The notes: generated by a model from the letters alone, not told the origin. A stretch of 64,000 nt of DNA from Nitrospira sp. (GCA_022226935.1 CP092081.1:1673137-1737136); one strand, 5' to 3'; numbered from the stretch's first letter, positions 16,554-25,786 are shown. Translations and numbers: made by a program.

Positions 16554-18284
16554 TCACGGCACCGGCTGAATCGTGACGTCCAGTGACGCTCGCCGATGCT
16601 GCGGATGGGCTACTGCCGGGATCGCCCGCTGCGATTCAGCTTCAGGAGTCTGTCCCTTTGTCTGAAACGTGAGCGCGTGAAAGGTTACGGGATGAATCGC
16701 GTCGAGGACCGCTCGGGCGCGACTCTCGCTCAGGCGTCGGTTCTGGATCGGCCCCCCCACGACGTCGGTTTGGCCGACAATGGAGACCGTGACCGCGGCG
16801 CCGGCAAGGCCGGCCATGTCATCCAATTGCCGAAGCATCTCGGTGATGCGGCGGATCTGCTGAAGTTGCTCCGGCGATGCCAGGGTGCTACGGCCCTGTT
16901 CAAATAGAATCGAAGTCTCGGTCAACGGCTGACGCAGCAGTTCAAGTGACCGGCTCACAAGGCGCCGGTCGTCATATCTATCGAGGCCGGGTAATGCACG
17001 AGCCGATATTCGGCTTTGCCTGATCCAATCCGCCGGTGCAGTGCCTCCGGCTATCAGGCTGCTTCCTTCCAGGGACAAGTGAACGGTCTGCGGGGGTGAG
17101 AGGACGAATCCCGCGCGTTTCAGAATCAACGTTGGGTCGAGCGCATAGTACGGTTGCCATTTCGACTCCACTCGACTGGCGTCTATGCCGCTGTCCTGCA
17201 GGAGGACAGCCGGATCGGCGGCCAGGGGATCGCGAAGGCCGGTGAGCCGATAGCGCCGGCCTTCCGATTCAACGTCGGTCACGACAAGTCCTGGCTCCGC
17301 CGCCAGGTGAGAGAGGTACGTTTGCCAGCGTTGGCGCTCCTGGTAGGCCGATAGGCCCCACCAAGCCGTGACAAGAAGCGCGCCTACCACCAGCACCCAG
17401 GTCATCGGGGCGACCCCGCGCCGACGTGACTCGAACTGCGCGCGCAAACACTCTTCCAAGAGTGGGGTGAGGCTGGCAAAGGTGGCGGCATCTCCGGTGA
17501 ACCGGGCCAAGGCATCCGACCGTTCGGCGTGAATACGGGCGAGCGTATCTTGAAGATGCATGCGCAGGCTTTCCGGCGGAGTGCCGCGAATGACCGCGGC
17601 GAGAATGGCAGCCGGTCCCTGTTCGATCCAGACCGTGAGTTCCCCGACCTGCAAGGTGTTCAGCACCTGATCCGGTGTGGCGCCGAATGAATCCTGCACG
17701 AAGCTGCGGATGGCCGATAACATGCCGGACACCAGGGTCTGATCCTGCACGGCGACTGAATCGCCGGCGGCATGCGCCAGCAGCAGTCCGGTTTGCGAGT
17801 GAATGAGAAAGACCTGTTCGACCCGATAGCGCAAGGTATGCAGCAGGACGATTTCTGCGAACGGTTTGCCGGTGCGCAGCGCTTCCAGTCTCCACTTCAA
17901 GCTTTGGATCGACAGGCTATGTTCGATGGTTTGATTGAGCGATTGGACCATGCTGCGCAAGGCATTGGCGATGGCCTGGCGAATGGCCGGCATCATGATC
18001 GGCGCGATGGCATCCACGATCATATGGGGCTGTCTCCGCACGGACGCCCCCAACGCTTCGGATACATGCGGGGTCAAGACGTGTGTCAAGTGATGATCAC
18101 CCTCTCCGCGTAGCGCGATGGCCTCGGGCAAGATACGGCTGAGGTTCTGCGCATTGAGATCGATATGCTCGACCTGTTCTTGGAGCTGCTCCAGACGCGT
18201 CTGCTCCGGCGCCAGCAGAAGGCTGCGGAGTTCGGCATAGTCCTGTTCGCCCGGCGTCGTGCCGGCGTTACGTGACTGCGCCAT
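16554..18284 (-). CDS. Membrane protein: cytoplasmic roadblock-like region, one TM segment, periplasmic OmpA domain
   Basis: The ATG at 18284 has AAGGA at good spacing and gives 576 residues; an ATG six codons earlier lacks a site. The N-terminal ~285 residues have no signal peptide and should be cytoplasmic: a helical part (~15-135), then a mixed alpha/beta stretch (~155-255, VFLIHSQTGLLLAH and VWIEQGPAAILAAVIRG) reminiscent of roadblock/longin folds. One TM helix (~293-310, TWVLVVGALLVTAWW) follows. The outside part has a BON-like region and an OmpA-type domain (~450-570, ILFEQGRSTLAS, SESRARAVLDAI) that should grip peptidoglycan. It is adjacent to the GTPase gene, and a GTPase-roadblock contact is a testable idea. 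The roadblock assignment is inference; the OmpA domain and topology are well supported. Confidence 0.82.
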   Translation of the reverse strand: MAQSRNAGTTPGEQDYAELRSLLLAPEQTRLEQLQEQVEHIDLNAQNLSRILPEAIALRGEGDHHLTHVLTPHVSEALGASVRRQPHMIVDAIAPIMMPAIRQAIANALRSMVQSLNQTIEHSLSIQSLKWRLEALRTGKPFAEIVLLHTLRYRVEQVFLIHSQTGLLLAHAAGDSVAVQDQTLVSGMLSAIRSFVQDSFGATPDQVLNTLQVGELTVWIEQGPAAILAAVIRGTPPESLRMHLQDTLARIHAERSDALARFTGDAATFASLTPLLEECLRAQFESRRRGVAPMTWVLVVGALLVTAWWGLSAYQERQRWQTYLSHLAAEPGLVVTDVESEGRRYRLTGLRDPLAADPAVLLQDSGIDASRVESKWQPYYALDPTLILKRAGFVLSPPQTVHLSLEGSSLIAGGTAPADWIRQSRISARALPGLDRYDDRRLVSRSLELLRQPLTETSILFEQGRSTLASPEQLQQIRRITEMLRQLDDMAGLAGAAVTVSIVGQTDVVGGPIQNRRLSESRARAVLDAIHPVTFHALTFQTKGQTPEAESQRAIPAVAHPQHRRASLDVTIQPVP

Positions 18285-18400
18285 ACCGGTTCCTTTGTCC
18301 ATGGCGATGCAGGAGAAGCGCAGGGAAGAACGCGAGGCGGTGACAGGTGCGGCTCTGTGTGAGGAAGGCAGGCCGTGACCGTGCAGGCATGGAAGCGGGA

Positions 18401-19015
18401 TTATGCCTGTTGGGGAGGCTGGTCATGCGAGAGCCTCTGGGAAAGTTCTTGGAACAACGTCGCCAGGGATGCCCGGTCGGTCTTCTGATGCGAGAGTTGT
18501 TGTACGGCCTGTTCGAGCGTGGCCGATAGGGTCGCATGTTGTTGCGTAAATTCACCCGTGAGTGAGACTGTCTGATGCTGCAGTTGGTTTCGCAGGTCGC
18601 GGTGTGCCTGTTCGCTCTGTTCCCGCAGCTGCGCGGCTGTCTGCTGGAGGACTTCGGCGAGGGTGTGCAGCTCGGCGGTCAGAGCGCCGACGGCATGCGT
18701 GCGGCCCTGTTCCTCGGCGTTCAGCCGCCCCGTCACCTGTTCGACCTCTGTACGGATATATTGTTCCAGCGACGCGAAGCGCTCTTTGAGGTCGTGACGT
18801 AGTTGAGCCGCCTCCGCGAGCAGCTGCGTTTCGAGCTTGGTAAATCGGCGCTCGTGATCGCGGACCTGGGCGCCGAAGAGGATGTCGCGGATCTTGTCGA
18901 GGTTATTGCCAGCCGTGGGATCGTCGGTGAGCGCGGGGTCCGATTCGGTCTCGGCGAGCGTGGTCGGGGTTCGTTCCGAACGTCGAGTGCGATCGAGATC
19001 CGTGTGCCTGCTCAT
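18401..19015 (-). CDS. Coiled-coil protein next to the GTPase/OmpA pair
   Basis: The ATG at 19015 has AGGAGA five bases upstream and gives 204 residues. The first ~40 residues are polar and probably disordered. A segment LDKIRDILFGAQVRDHERRF (~41-60) leads into a long coiled coil (~55-195) rich in Leu, Gln and Glu heptads. There is no signal peptide or membrane segment, so it is likely cytoplasmic. It lies 98 bases upstream of the OmpA/roadblock gene on the same strand and probably belongs to the same unit as a structural or adaptor protein. The LFGxxxRxxERR start of the coil is conserved-looking and may be a contact site. Function unknown. Confidence 0.75.
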   Translation of the reverse strand: MSRHTDLDRTRRSERTPTTLAETESDPALTDDPTAGNNLDKIRDILFGAQVRDHERRFTKLETQLLAEAAQLRHDLKERFASLEQYIRTEVEQVTGRLNAEEQGRTHAVGALTAELHTLAEVLQQTAAQLREQSEQAHRDLRNQLQHQTVSLTGEFTQQHATLSATLEQAVQQLSHQKTDRASLATLFQELSQRLSHDQPPQQA

Positions 19016-19152
19016 GATGTCGTCTCCTGGGCCGCGGTCGTCTGCCAACGAAAGGCCGCTACACTAGCATGTTTATGGAGGTGCAACAAGTCACGTAGGG
19101 CCCTCCACAATGGAAGCGATAGGGCCGGTCGTAAGAATAGCCCGGTACCGAA

Positions 19153-19953
19153 TTAGGAAGGCTTGAGGAGGCGCACTTCACGTTGCGGAAAGGGAATGTC
19201 CACGCCATCGGCTCGTAATCGTTGGATGATGGCCTGGTTGAGCTCAATGTGCGCGGATCCGACGGAAGCCACAGGGACCCAGGGCCGAATGGACAGGGTA
19301 ATGGAAGAATCGGCGAAGGCGGCGATGCCGATGATCGGGGCAGGATCCTCAAGCACCTGCGGATGTCCAGCGACGAGCTCGCGCAGCACACGGAGGGTGG
19401 TTTCGATATCGGTCTGATAGGACACACCGATGGAGAGGTCTAACTGCCGGATGGTTCCGAAGTTGTGCAGAATTTCCCCGACGACTTTGCGGTTCGGGAT
19501 GACAATTCTGGAATGGTCGGGATGCAGGAGTGTGGTGGTAAAGATATCAATCTTCGCAACATCGCCATGGACGCCCAAAAGAGAGATGTGTTCGCCGACT
19601 CGGTAGGGCTTGGTGAAGATGATCGAGAGCCCCGCCACGACATTGCTGAGTACTCCTTGCAAGGCAAGTCCGACCCCGAGACCGGCGACGCCGAGGCCGG
19701 CCACCAGCGGCGCGATTTGCACGCCGAGTTGATCCAGTGCGATGAGCACGCCGAGGATGACCAGCAGGGCTTTCAGGAGTCGCAGGAGCAGCAGGCGGAG
19801 GGGCGGCTCCAGGTCTTGCTTATTGAGCCAACGCTCGAAGAGACGCCCCACCGAATTGGCCACGAAGAGGGCGGCAATAATGACGAGGATCGCCCCCATG
19901 ATTCGAAAGCCGTATTGCACGGCGTATTGGGTAATCAAATTGGCCAGTGACAT
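19153..19953 (-). CDS. MscS-family small-conductance mechanosensitive channel
   Basis: A 266-residue inner-membrane channel. Three TM segments are seen: ~15-35, ~55-75, and the pore-lining TM3 with the Gly/Ala-rich pattern GVAGLGVGLALQGVLSNVVA (~87-106). The beta domain follows (PYRVGEHISLLGVHGDV, VIPNRKVVGEILHNF) and then the mixed C-terminal domain. Length and layout match E. coli MscS. It lies 137 bases upstream of the coiled-coil gene and 18 bases downstream of the AsmA gene, all on one strand, so it may be part of a larger envelope-stress unit. Confidence 0.95.
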   Translation of the reverse strand: MSLANLITQYAVQYGFRIMGAILVIIAALFVANSVGRLFERWLNKQDLEPPLRLLLLRLLKALLVILGVLIALDQLGVQIAPLVAGLGVAGLGVGLALQGVLSNVVAGLSIIFTKPYRVGEHISLLGVHGDVAKIDIFTTTLLHPDHSRIVIPNRKVVGEILHNFGTIRQLDLSIGVSYQTDIETTLRVLRELVAGHPQVLEDPAPIIGIAAFADSSITLSIRPWVPVASVGSAHIELNQAIIQRLRADGVDIPFPQREVRLLKPS

Positions 19954-19971
19954 GTCTTCCTCCGCCCCGCC

Positions 19972-22080
19972 CTATCGCCCGAACAATCCTTTGAGAAGAT
20001 CCTTGCCCTGCTGTTTGAGGTCCTCCGGCTTGGCCGACCCTTTCAAGAGGTCTCCCACCGCGCCCTTGACCTTTTCCTTCACCTGTTCTTGGACTTTCCC
20101 CGCAAACATTTTAGTATCGAGTCCATAAGAGGGTGCGTGGGTGCTGCCGGTAATGACCAATGGAAGCGAGAGGCGCCCATTGGTCATGGCCACCTTCGCA
20201 ATGGGAGAGCCGGCGGCGATTTTTTGGCTCAGGGCCTGGGACAGATTTAGATTCAGTTTCATGTCGAGCGATTGATCGAGGCCGATCGTGCCGCCGCCGG
20301 TGGCCTGGAAATCATGGCTGTCGATCAGCACTCGCTGCAGGCCAATCAGTCCTTGTTTGACGACGATGTCACTTTCAATCGTCGAGAACGCCGTCGCTTT
20401 GACATTGTCCAAAGACACACCGACCACTTTCAGTAACATCGCAGCCTGTTGCAATAAATTGATCCCCTCGATCTTGCCCTCTCTGACGGACATGCGGCCG
20501 GTTCCTGCCAGGGCCTTTACGAGGTCCGGATGAGCAAATCCGCGCCCGCTGAGCGCCAGCTCGGCGTTGGCGGTGCCGCTGAGGGAGACCTGATCGGTGC
20601 CGACAGCCTGCAGCGCCGGGCCGACCTGCAGGCCTTGTAGCGCGACGGTGCCTGTGAACGGCGGGGTTGGCGTTCCGAGGCCGAGTGTGCCTTGCGTGTG
20701 GAGAAAGCCTCCAAAGAGTTGGAGCGTGAGATTGGTGAGTTTGGCCTCTTGGCCCTTCATTTCGGCCGCGGCCTGGAGGTCTTTGATCTCGATGGGCTTT
20801 TTCAGCGGCAACACGATGGGCAGATCCGCGGTATTCACGAGTTTCGAAGTAGCCGTCACCTTCGCCAATCCGCCGAGGACCGATCCCTTCACCTCGATTC
20901 GTGAACTTCCCAATGCGACGGTCAGACCCAGGTTCGACACTTCTGCCAGCTCAAGCGGTGCAGTTCCTTCTTTGGGCGGATATTTGGCCCGGACGTTCAT
21001 GTGCAGATCTTTCACTTCGACTGGTTTGGCCAGAGGAACGGCCACCGGAAGGTCGGAGGAATTGATACTGGCCGACGCCGCGGTGACATTGGCCAGGCCT
21101 TTCATGGCGGTGCCTTTGATGTTGATGGCTGACCCGCCCATGACCAGGGTCAGGCCGAGATCCGTCAGGTCCACCTGGCTGGCGGGAGGGGTATCGGGCG
21201 GGATCGGATACAGGGCATGGAGTGTGAGGTGCAGATCCTTGATCTGGACGGGCTTCGTCAGCGGCAAGGCGACGGGAAGATCGGCCGTATCGATTTGCAG
21301 GGCATTGATCGTGGCATCCAGGTTCCCGCCGACCGCCCGTCCTTTGATCCCCACCGCCACCTTGCCAAGGCCGAGGTTGAACGTGAATGATTTTACGTCC
21401 AGCGTTTCAACGAGTGGTCCGAATGTCCCGTCGAGATGTATGGGGAGGTTATAGGGCAGGACGGTTGCGCCCAGGCGGACCGTCGGACTGTCGCCGAGAT
21501 GGACTGAGGTCAACAGAAACTCAAGCTGAGTGACGGTGTACTCGGTCGGCTTCGGGGTCGATTCGTCACGATACGTCAGTTTCCCGCCTTCGATGGAGAC
21601 CCGGTCTACGGCAAAGAGCGCCAGAGCTTGGAGCGGACTGCCGGCCGGCTGGCCTGGGGCCTCCGGTTTCGACGGCGCGGCGGGAGTCGTGGATTGGGCG
21701 CCGATGGTGGAGATGTTGAGCTGACCCTGGGAATTTTTCAGGACCAGAATGACCGGATCGCGCAAGGTGATCTCTTCCACATCGACCCTGCCTTTGAGCA
21801 GCGGCAGCAGCTTGACGCCGATATCCAGCGACGCGAGAGACGCGAAGGGGCCCGTGCGGAACGCCGGATCATCTTGCACCACAAACCCGCCGATTCGGGC
21901 GCCGATGCGCGGCCATAGGGTCAGACGGATATCCTGCAGTTCGACTTTCCGGTTCAGCGCCTCCTCAATCAAGGGGCGGTATCGATCCTGGTATTTGTTC
22001 AAATCGATGAGAAAAGGCAAAGCGATGATCAGGATCAGAAGGAGCAGGATCACGACACCGATCCCGATCAGGATTTTCAT
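19972..22080 (-). CDS. AsmA-family inner-membrane protein
   Basis: A 702-residue protein starting at ATG 22080, with a GGAGG site upstream. A single N-terminal TM helix (~3-24) anchors a large periplasmic part. The opening LIDLNKYQDRYRPLIEEALN and GRKVELQDIRL-like segments, and the C-terminal TGTGRMSVREGKIEGINLL-like segment, are typical of AsmA. The middle holds three or four imperfect repeats of ~85 residues (each with DLPVALPLxKPVxIKDLH). AsmA-like proteins are thought to form long beta grooves bridging the two membranes for lipid transport. Internal repeats could have grown by duplication. Confidence 0.92.
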   Translation of the reverse strand: MKILIGIGVVILLLLILIIALPFLIDLNKYQDRYRPLIEEALNRKVELQDIRLTLWPRIGARIGGFVVQDDPAFRTGPFASLASLDIGVKLLPLLKGRVDVEEITLRDPVILVLKNSQGQLNISTIGAQSTTPAAPSKPEAPGQPAGSPLQALALFAVDRVSIEGGKLTYRDESTPKPTEYTVTQLEFLLTSVHLGDSPTVRLGATVLPYNLPIHLDGTFGPLVETLDVKSFTFNLGLGKVAVGIKGRAVGGNLDATINALQIDTADLPVALPLTKPVQIKDLHLTLHALYPIPPDTPPASQVDLTDLGLTLVMGGSAINIKGTAMKGLANVTAASASINSSDLPVAVPLAKPVEVKDLHMNVRAKYPPKEGTAPLELAEVSNLGLTVALGSSRIEVKGSVLGGLAKVTATSKLVNTADLPIVLPLKKPIEIKDLQAAAEMKGQEAKLTNLTLQLFGGFLHTQGTLGLGTPTPPFTGTVALQGLQVGPALQAVGTDQVSLSGTANAELALSGRGFAHPDLVKALAGTGRMSVREGKIEGINLLQQAAMLLKVVGVSLDNVKATAFSTIESDIVVKQGLIGLQRVLIDSHDFQATGGGTIGLDQSLDMKLNLNLSQALSQKIAAGSPIAKVAMTNGRLSLPLVITGSTHAPSYGLDTKMFAGKVQEQVKEKVKGAVGDLLKGSAKPEDLKQQGKDLLKGLFGR

Positions 22081-22251
22081 CACGCACCTCCGCTGAAATT
22101 GTCCCGCAGTATAGGAATGCGCGCGAAAGGGGTCAATGGTGACCAATCGGCCGCGCAACGCATCTCGTTCCGGTCGGGAGGCACTTCGTGGCCTGTGCCT
22201 CCTTGCCGCAATCGGAAGCGGTTCGATCGAGCAGAAGAGGCCCCCCTTACC

Positions 22252-22280
22252 TTGCTGCTCACTGACCTGCGTGATAAGAT
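22252..22280 (+). promoter_or_regulatory. Putative promoter of tRNA-Ser
   Basis: TTGCTG (22252-22257), a 17-bp spacer, and TAAGAT (22275-22280) with an extended -10 TG at 22272-22273. A start near 22287 would lie 20 bases before the tRNA. Confidence 0.5.
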
Positions 22281-22306
22281 GCCACCCTTTGAAGTCGTCC
22301 GATCGC

Positions 22307-22396
<90 letters not shown>

Positions 22397-22550
22397 TCGA
22401 AAGTGCCAAGGAAGATTGGGGAAGGCGTGCGAGTTGAATTGCCATTGCCAGCTGAGGCGGTGGGATTCGAATCAGGAAACGGTATGAGAGGGTGAGCCGT
22501 TCAAGGCGCCTCTCTTTACCTTTCATCCCTGTCGGATCACGAAGTCCTCG

Positions 22551-22650
22551 GGGCCGGGCCCTGTGCAACAGAACCCTGTGAACCCCGCCAGGTCCGGAAG
22601 GAAGCAACGGTAAGCGGTTCGTTCTGTGTGCCGCAGGATCACCTGGCCCC
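22551..22650 (+). ncRNA. ffs: Signal recognition particle RNA (4.5S type)
   Basis: A ~100-base RNA forming a single long hairpin: GGGCC at the 5' end pairs with GGCCC at the 3' end. The conserved apical core is present: CCAGGTCCGG, then the GGAAGGAAGCA tetraloop region (GGAA loop), then AGCAACGG. The short form without an Alu domain matches Gram-negative SRP RNA. It sits 80 bases upstream of dnaX, a common arrangement. The exact ends are estimated from pairing. Confidence 0.93.
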
Positions 22651-22729
22651 ACTTATTTTGACGGTTGAGCGGTAATGTGGGGAAAGATGTCTGCCCAGGC
22701 ATGCGAGTCCCTCGCTCGGCGCCAATCGT

Positions 22730-24622
22730 ATGAGTAGCGAGAGTCTGGCGAAAGTGGATTACCAAGTCTCCGCAAGAAAATACCGGCCCGGAACGTTTGA
22801 CGATGTCATCGGGCAGTCACACGTCGTACAGACGTTGATGAATTCCATCGCCAGCAAGCGGATCGCCCACGCCTTTCTCTTTTCGGGCACCCGCGGCGTG
22901 GGAAAAACGACGGTCGCGCGGATTCTGGCGAAAGCGCTGAATTGCGAGCAGGGCCCGACCGGGTCCCCCTGTAACACCTGTGCAAATTGTCAGGAAATCA
23001 CGCAGGGCACGTCGGTCGATGTCGTCGAAATCGACGGCGCGTCGAATACCAGCGTGGACGACGTGCGGGAAATTCGTGAGAACGTCAAGTTCACGCCGTT
23101 CCGGGGACAGTATCGTGTCTACATCATCGATGAAGTGCACATGCTCTCCAACTCGGCGTTCAACGCCTTGCTCAAAACCTTGGAAGAACCTCCCGCCCAC
23201 GTGGTGTTCATCTTCGCGACGACGGAAATTCACAAGATCCCCGCGACGATTCTCTCGCGCTGCCAGCATTACAACTTTCGCCGGATTTCGAAGGCTGAGA
23301 TTGTGCAGCGACTCCGGCATGTGGCGGACCAGGATGGCTTGACCATCGAAGACCGCAGCCTGATGGCGCTGGCGCGTGCCAGCGAAGGTAGCATGCGCGA
23401 TGGCCTTAGCTTGCTGGACCAAGTGATTGCGTTCGGCGGCAAGACGATTCGCCATCAGGATCTTGAAACCTTGCTTGGCGCGGTTCCGCAGGAGCGGGTG
23501 CGGGCGATGGTTGAGGCGGTGATCAGTCAGGACAGCGCCAAGGCCTTGCAGGTCATCGCCGGGCTCTTGGATCAGGGCCACGACGTCCGCGCGTACTGCG
23601 CCGATGTGGTGGAGTATGTGCGGAATATGCTGGTTGCCGCCGTGGTGCCTGCAGGCCCCGAGTTGCGGGGACTGATCGAGGCGACCGATGAAGATTTGAC
23701 GCAACTGGCTCGGGACGCAAAACAGTTTTCGGTGGAACACCTTCAAGAATTATTTCGATTGTGGGCGGCGGCGGAGGATCATCTGCGGGTCAGCGCCCAT
23801 CCGCGGTTTGTGCTGGAAACGGCCGCCGTTCGGGCGACTCGTCTGCTGCGCGCACCTGAAAATCCGGCGGGGCAGCCGGAGGTGAACACTCCGTCAAGCG
23901 CCGCACCCGTTGATCGTGGAACGGCAGCTCGCGTATCGTCATCATCAGACAAGGTGGTTTCACCCAAACCCACGAAACGTGACACGGCGAAAAGCAATCC
24001 TGACTCGGGAGACAAGCCCGTTGTTCCGAGCGCCTCTGCTCCAGTGCCGGCTCCTGTTGCGCGTCCTCGTGAAGCGGTGGTTCCGCTGAGTCAGACTGCG
24101 GTTCCTCCTGCTCAGGCTCCTGCGATCGCACAGGTTCCGGTCGAGCCGGCTTCACGAACACCCGATCCCCCATCTCACACGACACCCGCCTCACCCGCGG
24201 CAGAGATCAATTGGGAAGAGTTTCAAGAGGCCGTATCAAGTCAGCATCCCAATATCGCGCCGTTCTTGGAAATGGGTCGGGTTATGAAGATCGAAGGCGG
24301 ATTGGTTACGTTGGGGTTTACCAAGCAGGCGACGGTGGCACGGTCGATGCTGGAGAAGGAAGACAATCTGCAAGCCCTAGCGGCGTTAGGCGAACGGCTG
24401 TATGGGAGTGCGTTACGTGTTCGCATCATCGAAGTGGCGGAGCAGGATTCCGGCGCCGCCCCGACGATGAAACAGCTACGGGTCGCGAAGGAACAGGAGC
24501 AGCGTGTGATTCTGACGCAACAGGCGAAGGCGCATCCGCTCGTGAAGCAAGCGCTGGAAATGTTCGGCGGAGAGTTGGCCGAGGTTCGCACGACAACGCC
24601 GGCAGAGGAGGTACAGGAATGA
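22730..24622 (+). CDS. dnaX: DNA polymerase III subunits gamma/tau
   Basis: Clamp-loader ATPase of the replicative polymerase. The 630-residue product has Walker A GTRGVGKT (53-60), the zinc module Cys72, Cys81, Cys84, Cys87, Walker B within YIIDEVHML (~123-131), and the SRC sensor motif (ILSRCQHY). Residues ~370-490 are a Pro/Ser/Ala-rich linker, followed by a tau-like C-terminal domain (~495-620). I see no A-rich slippery heptamer that would yield a separate gamma by frameshifting. The ATG at 22730 lacks a clear ribosome-binding site; a GTG some eight codons later is an alternative. The stop overlaps ybaB as ATGA. Confidence 0.96.
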   Translation: MSSESLAKVDYQVSARKYRPGTFDDVIGQSHVVQTLMNSIASKRIAHAFLFSGTRGVGKTTVARILAKALNCEQGPTGSPCNTCANCQEITQGTSVDVVEIDGASNTSVDDVREIRENVKFTPFRGQYRVYIIDEVHMLSNSAFNALLKTLEEPPAHVVFIFATTEIHKIPATILSRCQHYNFRRISKAEIVQRLRHVADQDGLTIEDRSLMALARASEGSMRDGLSLLDQVIAFGGKTIRHQDLETLLGAVPQERVRAMVEAVISQDSAKALQVIAGLLDQGHDVRAYCADVVEYVRNMLVAAVVPAGPELRGLIEATDEDLTQLARDAKQFSVEHLQELFRLWAAAEDHLRVSAHPRFVLETAAVRATRLLRAPENPAGQPEVNTPSSAAPVDRGTAARVSSSSDKVVSPKPTKRDTAKSNPDSGDKPVVPSASAPVPAPVARPREAVVPLSQTAVPPAQAPAIAQVPVEPASRTPDPPSHTTPASPAAEINWEEFQEAVSSQHPNIAPFLEMGRVMKIEGGLVTLGFTKQATVARSMLEKEDNLQALAALGERLYGSALRVRIIEVAEQDSGAAPTMKQLRVAKEQEQRVILTQQAKAHPLVKQALEMFGGELAEVRTTTPAEEVQE

Positions 24623-24942
24623 AAAGTCCATTCGGGAATATGTCCAATATTTTGAAGCAAGCACAGGCCATGCAGGAACAAATGGCTAAAGTGCAGGAGC
24701 AGGCCGCGACCAAGACGGTGTCCGGGACCGCGGGCGGGGGCATTGTGACGGTGACCGTGAACGGTGCGATGGATCTGCTGAGCGTGAAGATCGATCCGGA
24801 AGTGGTGAAGGCTGGTGATGTCGACATGTTGCAGGATCTTGTCGTGGCGGCCGGCAACGATGCGTTGAAGAAGTCCCGCGACATGATGGCTGAGGAAATG
24901 AAAGCCGTCACGGGCGGAATGAAGATTCCCGGTCTGTTCTGA
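24619..24942 (+). CDS. ybaB: YbaB/EbfC nucleoid-associated protein
   Basis: A small DNA-binding protein of 107 residues, forming dimers that coat DNA. The sequence has the family layout: an N-terminal helix (NMSNILKQAQAMQEQMAKVQ), a central beta sheet (GGGIVTVTVNGAMDLLSVKIDPEVV) and a C-terminal helix ending in MKIPGLF. The ATG overlaps the dnaX stop (ATGA), with GGAGGTACAGG upstream inside dnaX. Gene order dnaX-ybaB-recR is widely conserved and supports a role with DNA replication or repair. Confidence 0.96.
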   Translation: MKSPFGNMSNILKQAQAMQEQMAKVQEQAATKTVSGTAGGGIVTVTVNGAMDLLSVKIDPEVVKAGDVDMLQDLVVAAGNDALKKSRDMMAEEMKAVTGGMKIPGLF

Positions 24943-25021
24943 TACGACGGTGTCCATTTTGTGTCGATGGCCGGAGACATTGGGGGGTCCGGTGCGTAGG
25001 GGCCGGACATGAACGTGCGCT

Positions 25022-25624
25022 ATGAGTATTGATCAACAGGGACTGCTGGCCAAATTGGTCCGTGAGTTGGTGCGTTTGCCCGGCATCGGTCAGAAAAGCG
25101 CACAGCGGCTGGCGTTTCACCTGCTCAAAGCGGAGCGGGAAGATGCTCTGCGGCTGGCCGAAGCGATTCAGGCCGTGAAGGACGGGCTCTCGTTTTGTCG
25201 TCACTGTCGCAATATCGCGGAGGGCGAGCTCTGTGAGTTTTGCCGGGATCCCAAGCGGGATCGCAGTAAGATTCTCGTGGTGGAGGAGCCGAGCACCTTG
25301 TATGCGATTGAACGCGCCGGTGGGTACCGAGGTCTGTACCACGTCTTGCTCGGGGTCTTGTCGCCATTGGACGGCGTCGGACCCTCGGATATTCGCGCGG
25401 AGGAATTGCTTGAGCGGGTCAAAGCCGGAGGGGTGGAAGAAGTCATCGTCGCCACCAATCCCACGATTGAAGGCGAGGCGACGGCGATTTACTTGACGCG
25501 ACTCTTGAAGCCTCACCATGTCCGGGTCACTCGTATCGCCTATGGAATTCCTGTCGGAATGGATATCGAGTATGCGGACGAGGTGACGCTGGTCAAATCG
25601 ATCGAAGGCCGACGAGATTTGTGA
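25022..25624 (+). CDS. recR: Recombination mediator RecR
   Basis: Acts with RecO/RecF to load RecA at gaps. At 200 residues it has normal length. The helix-hairpin-helix near the N-terminus (LVRLPGIGQKSAQRLAFHLL), the four-cysteine zinc finger (CRHCRNIAEGELCEFC, from about residue 60) and the Toprim domain starting ILVVEEPSTLYAIE are all seen. It ends dnaX-ybaB-recR, with 79 bases after ybaB. Confidence 0.97.
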   Translation: MSIDQQGLLAKLVRELVRLPGIGQKSAQRLAFHLLKAEREDALRLAEAIQAVKDGLSFCRHCRNIAEGELCEFCRDPKRDRSKILVVEEPSTLYAIERAGGYRGLYHVLLGVLSPLDGVGPSDIRAEELLERVKAGGVEEVIVATNPTIEGEATAIYLTRLLKPHHVRVTRIAYGIPVGMDIEYADEVTLVKSIEGRRDL

Positions 25625-25701
25625 CGTGGACGGCCTGCTGCCGTAAGAGTGTTCAGTTGCGGGCCATGCTCGTCTCCTCGCCCCCACCCCAGACGAACCG
25701 A

Positions 25702-25731
25702 TTGACCCCTCCGATTTGGGGCTGCTATAGT
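25702..25731 (+). promoter_or_regulatory. Putative sigma70 promoter of the DksA/TraR gene
   Basis: TTGACC (25702-25707), an 18-bp spacer, and TATAGT (25726-25731) with an extended -10 TG two bases upstream. A start near 25738 gives a ~50-base leader. It is oriented correctly for the gene at 25787. Confidence 0.55.
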
Positions 25732-25786
25732 CAAAACTCGTTGGGCAGTCTGGCGGCGATACCGGCCTACTGAAACCGAGTATTCG

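Noticed and set aside
19016..19152. Sigma54 (-24/-12) promoter upstream of the coiled-coil gene
   Set aside because: No TGGCAC-N5-TTGC arrangement with correct spacing was found; only weak sigma70-like boxes.
22523..22765. 80-codon frame across the SRP RNA
   Set aside because: The region is the 4.5S RNA; the frame is incidental.
22817..23746. 309-codon open frame opposite dnaX
   Set aside because: Fully antisense to the clamp-loader ATPase domain.
22730..24622. Programmed frameshift in dnaX producing gamma
   Set aside because: I looked for an A-rich slippery heptamer followed by a stem-loop and saw none; one full-length frame is present.
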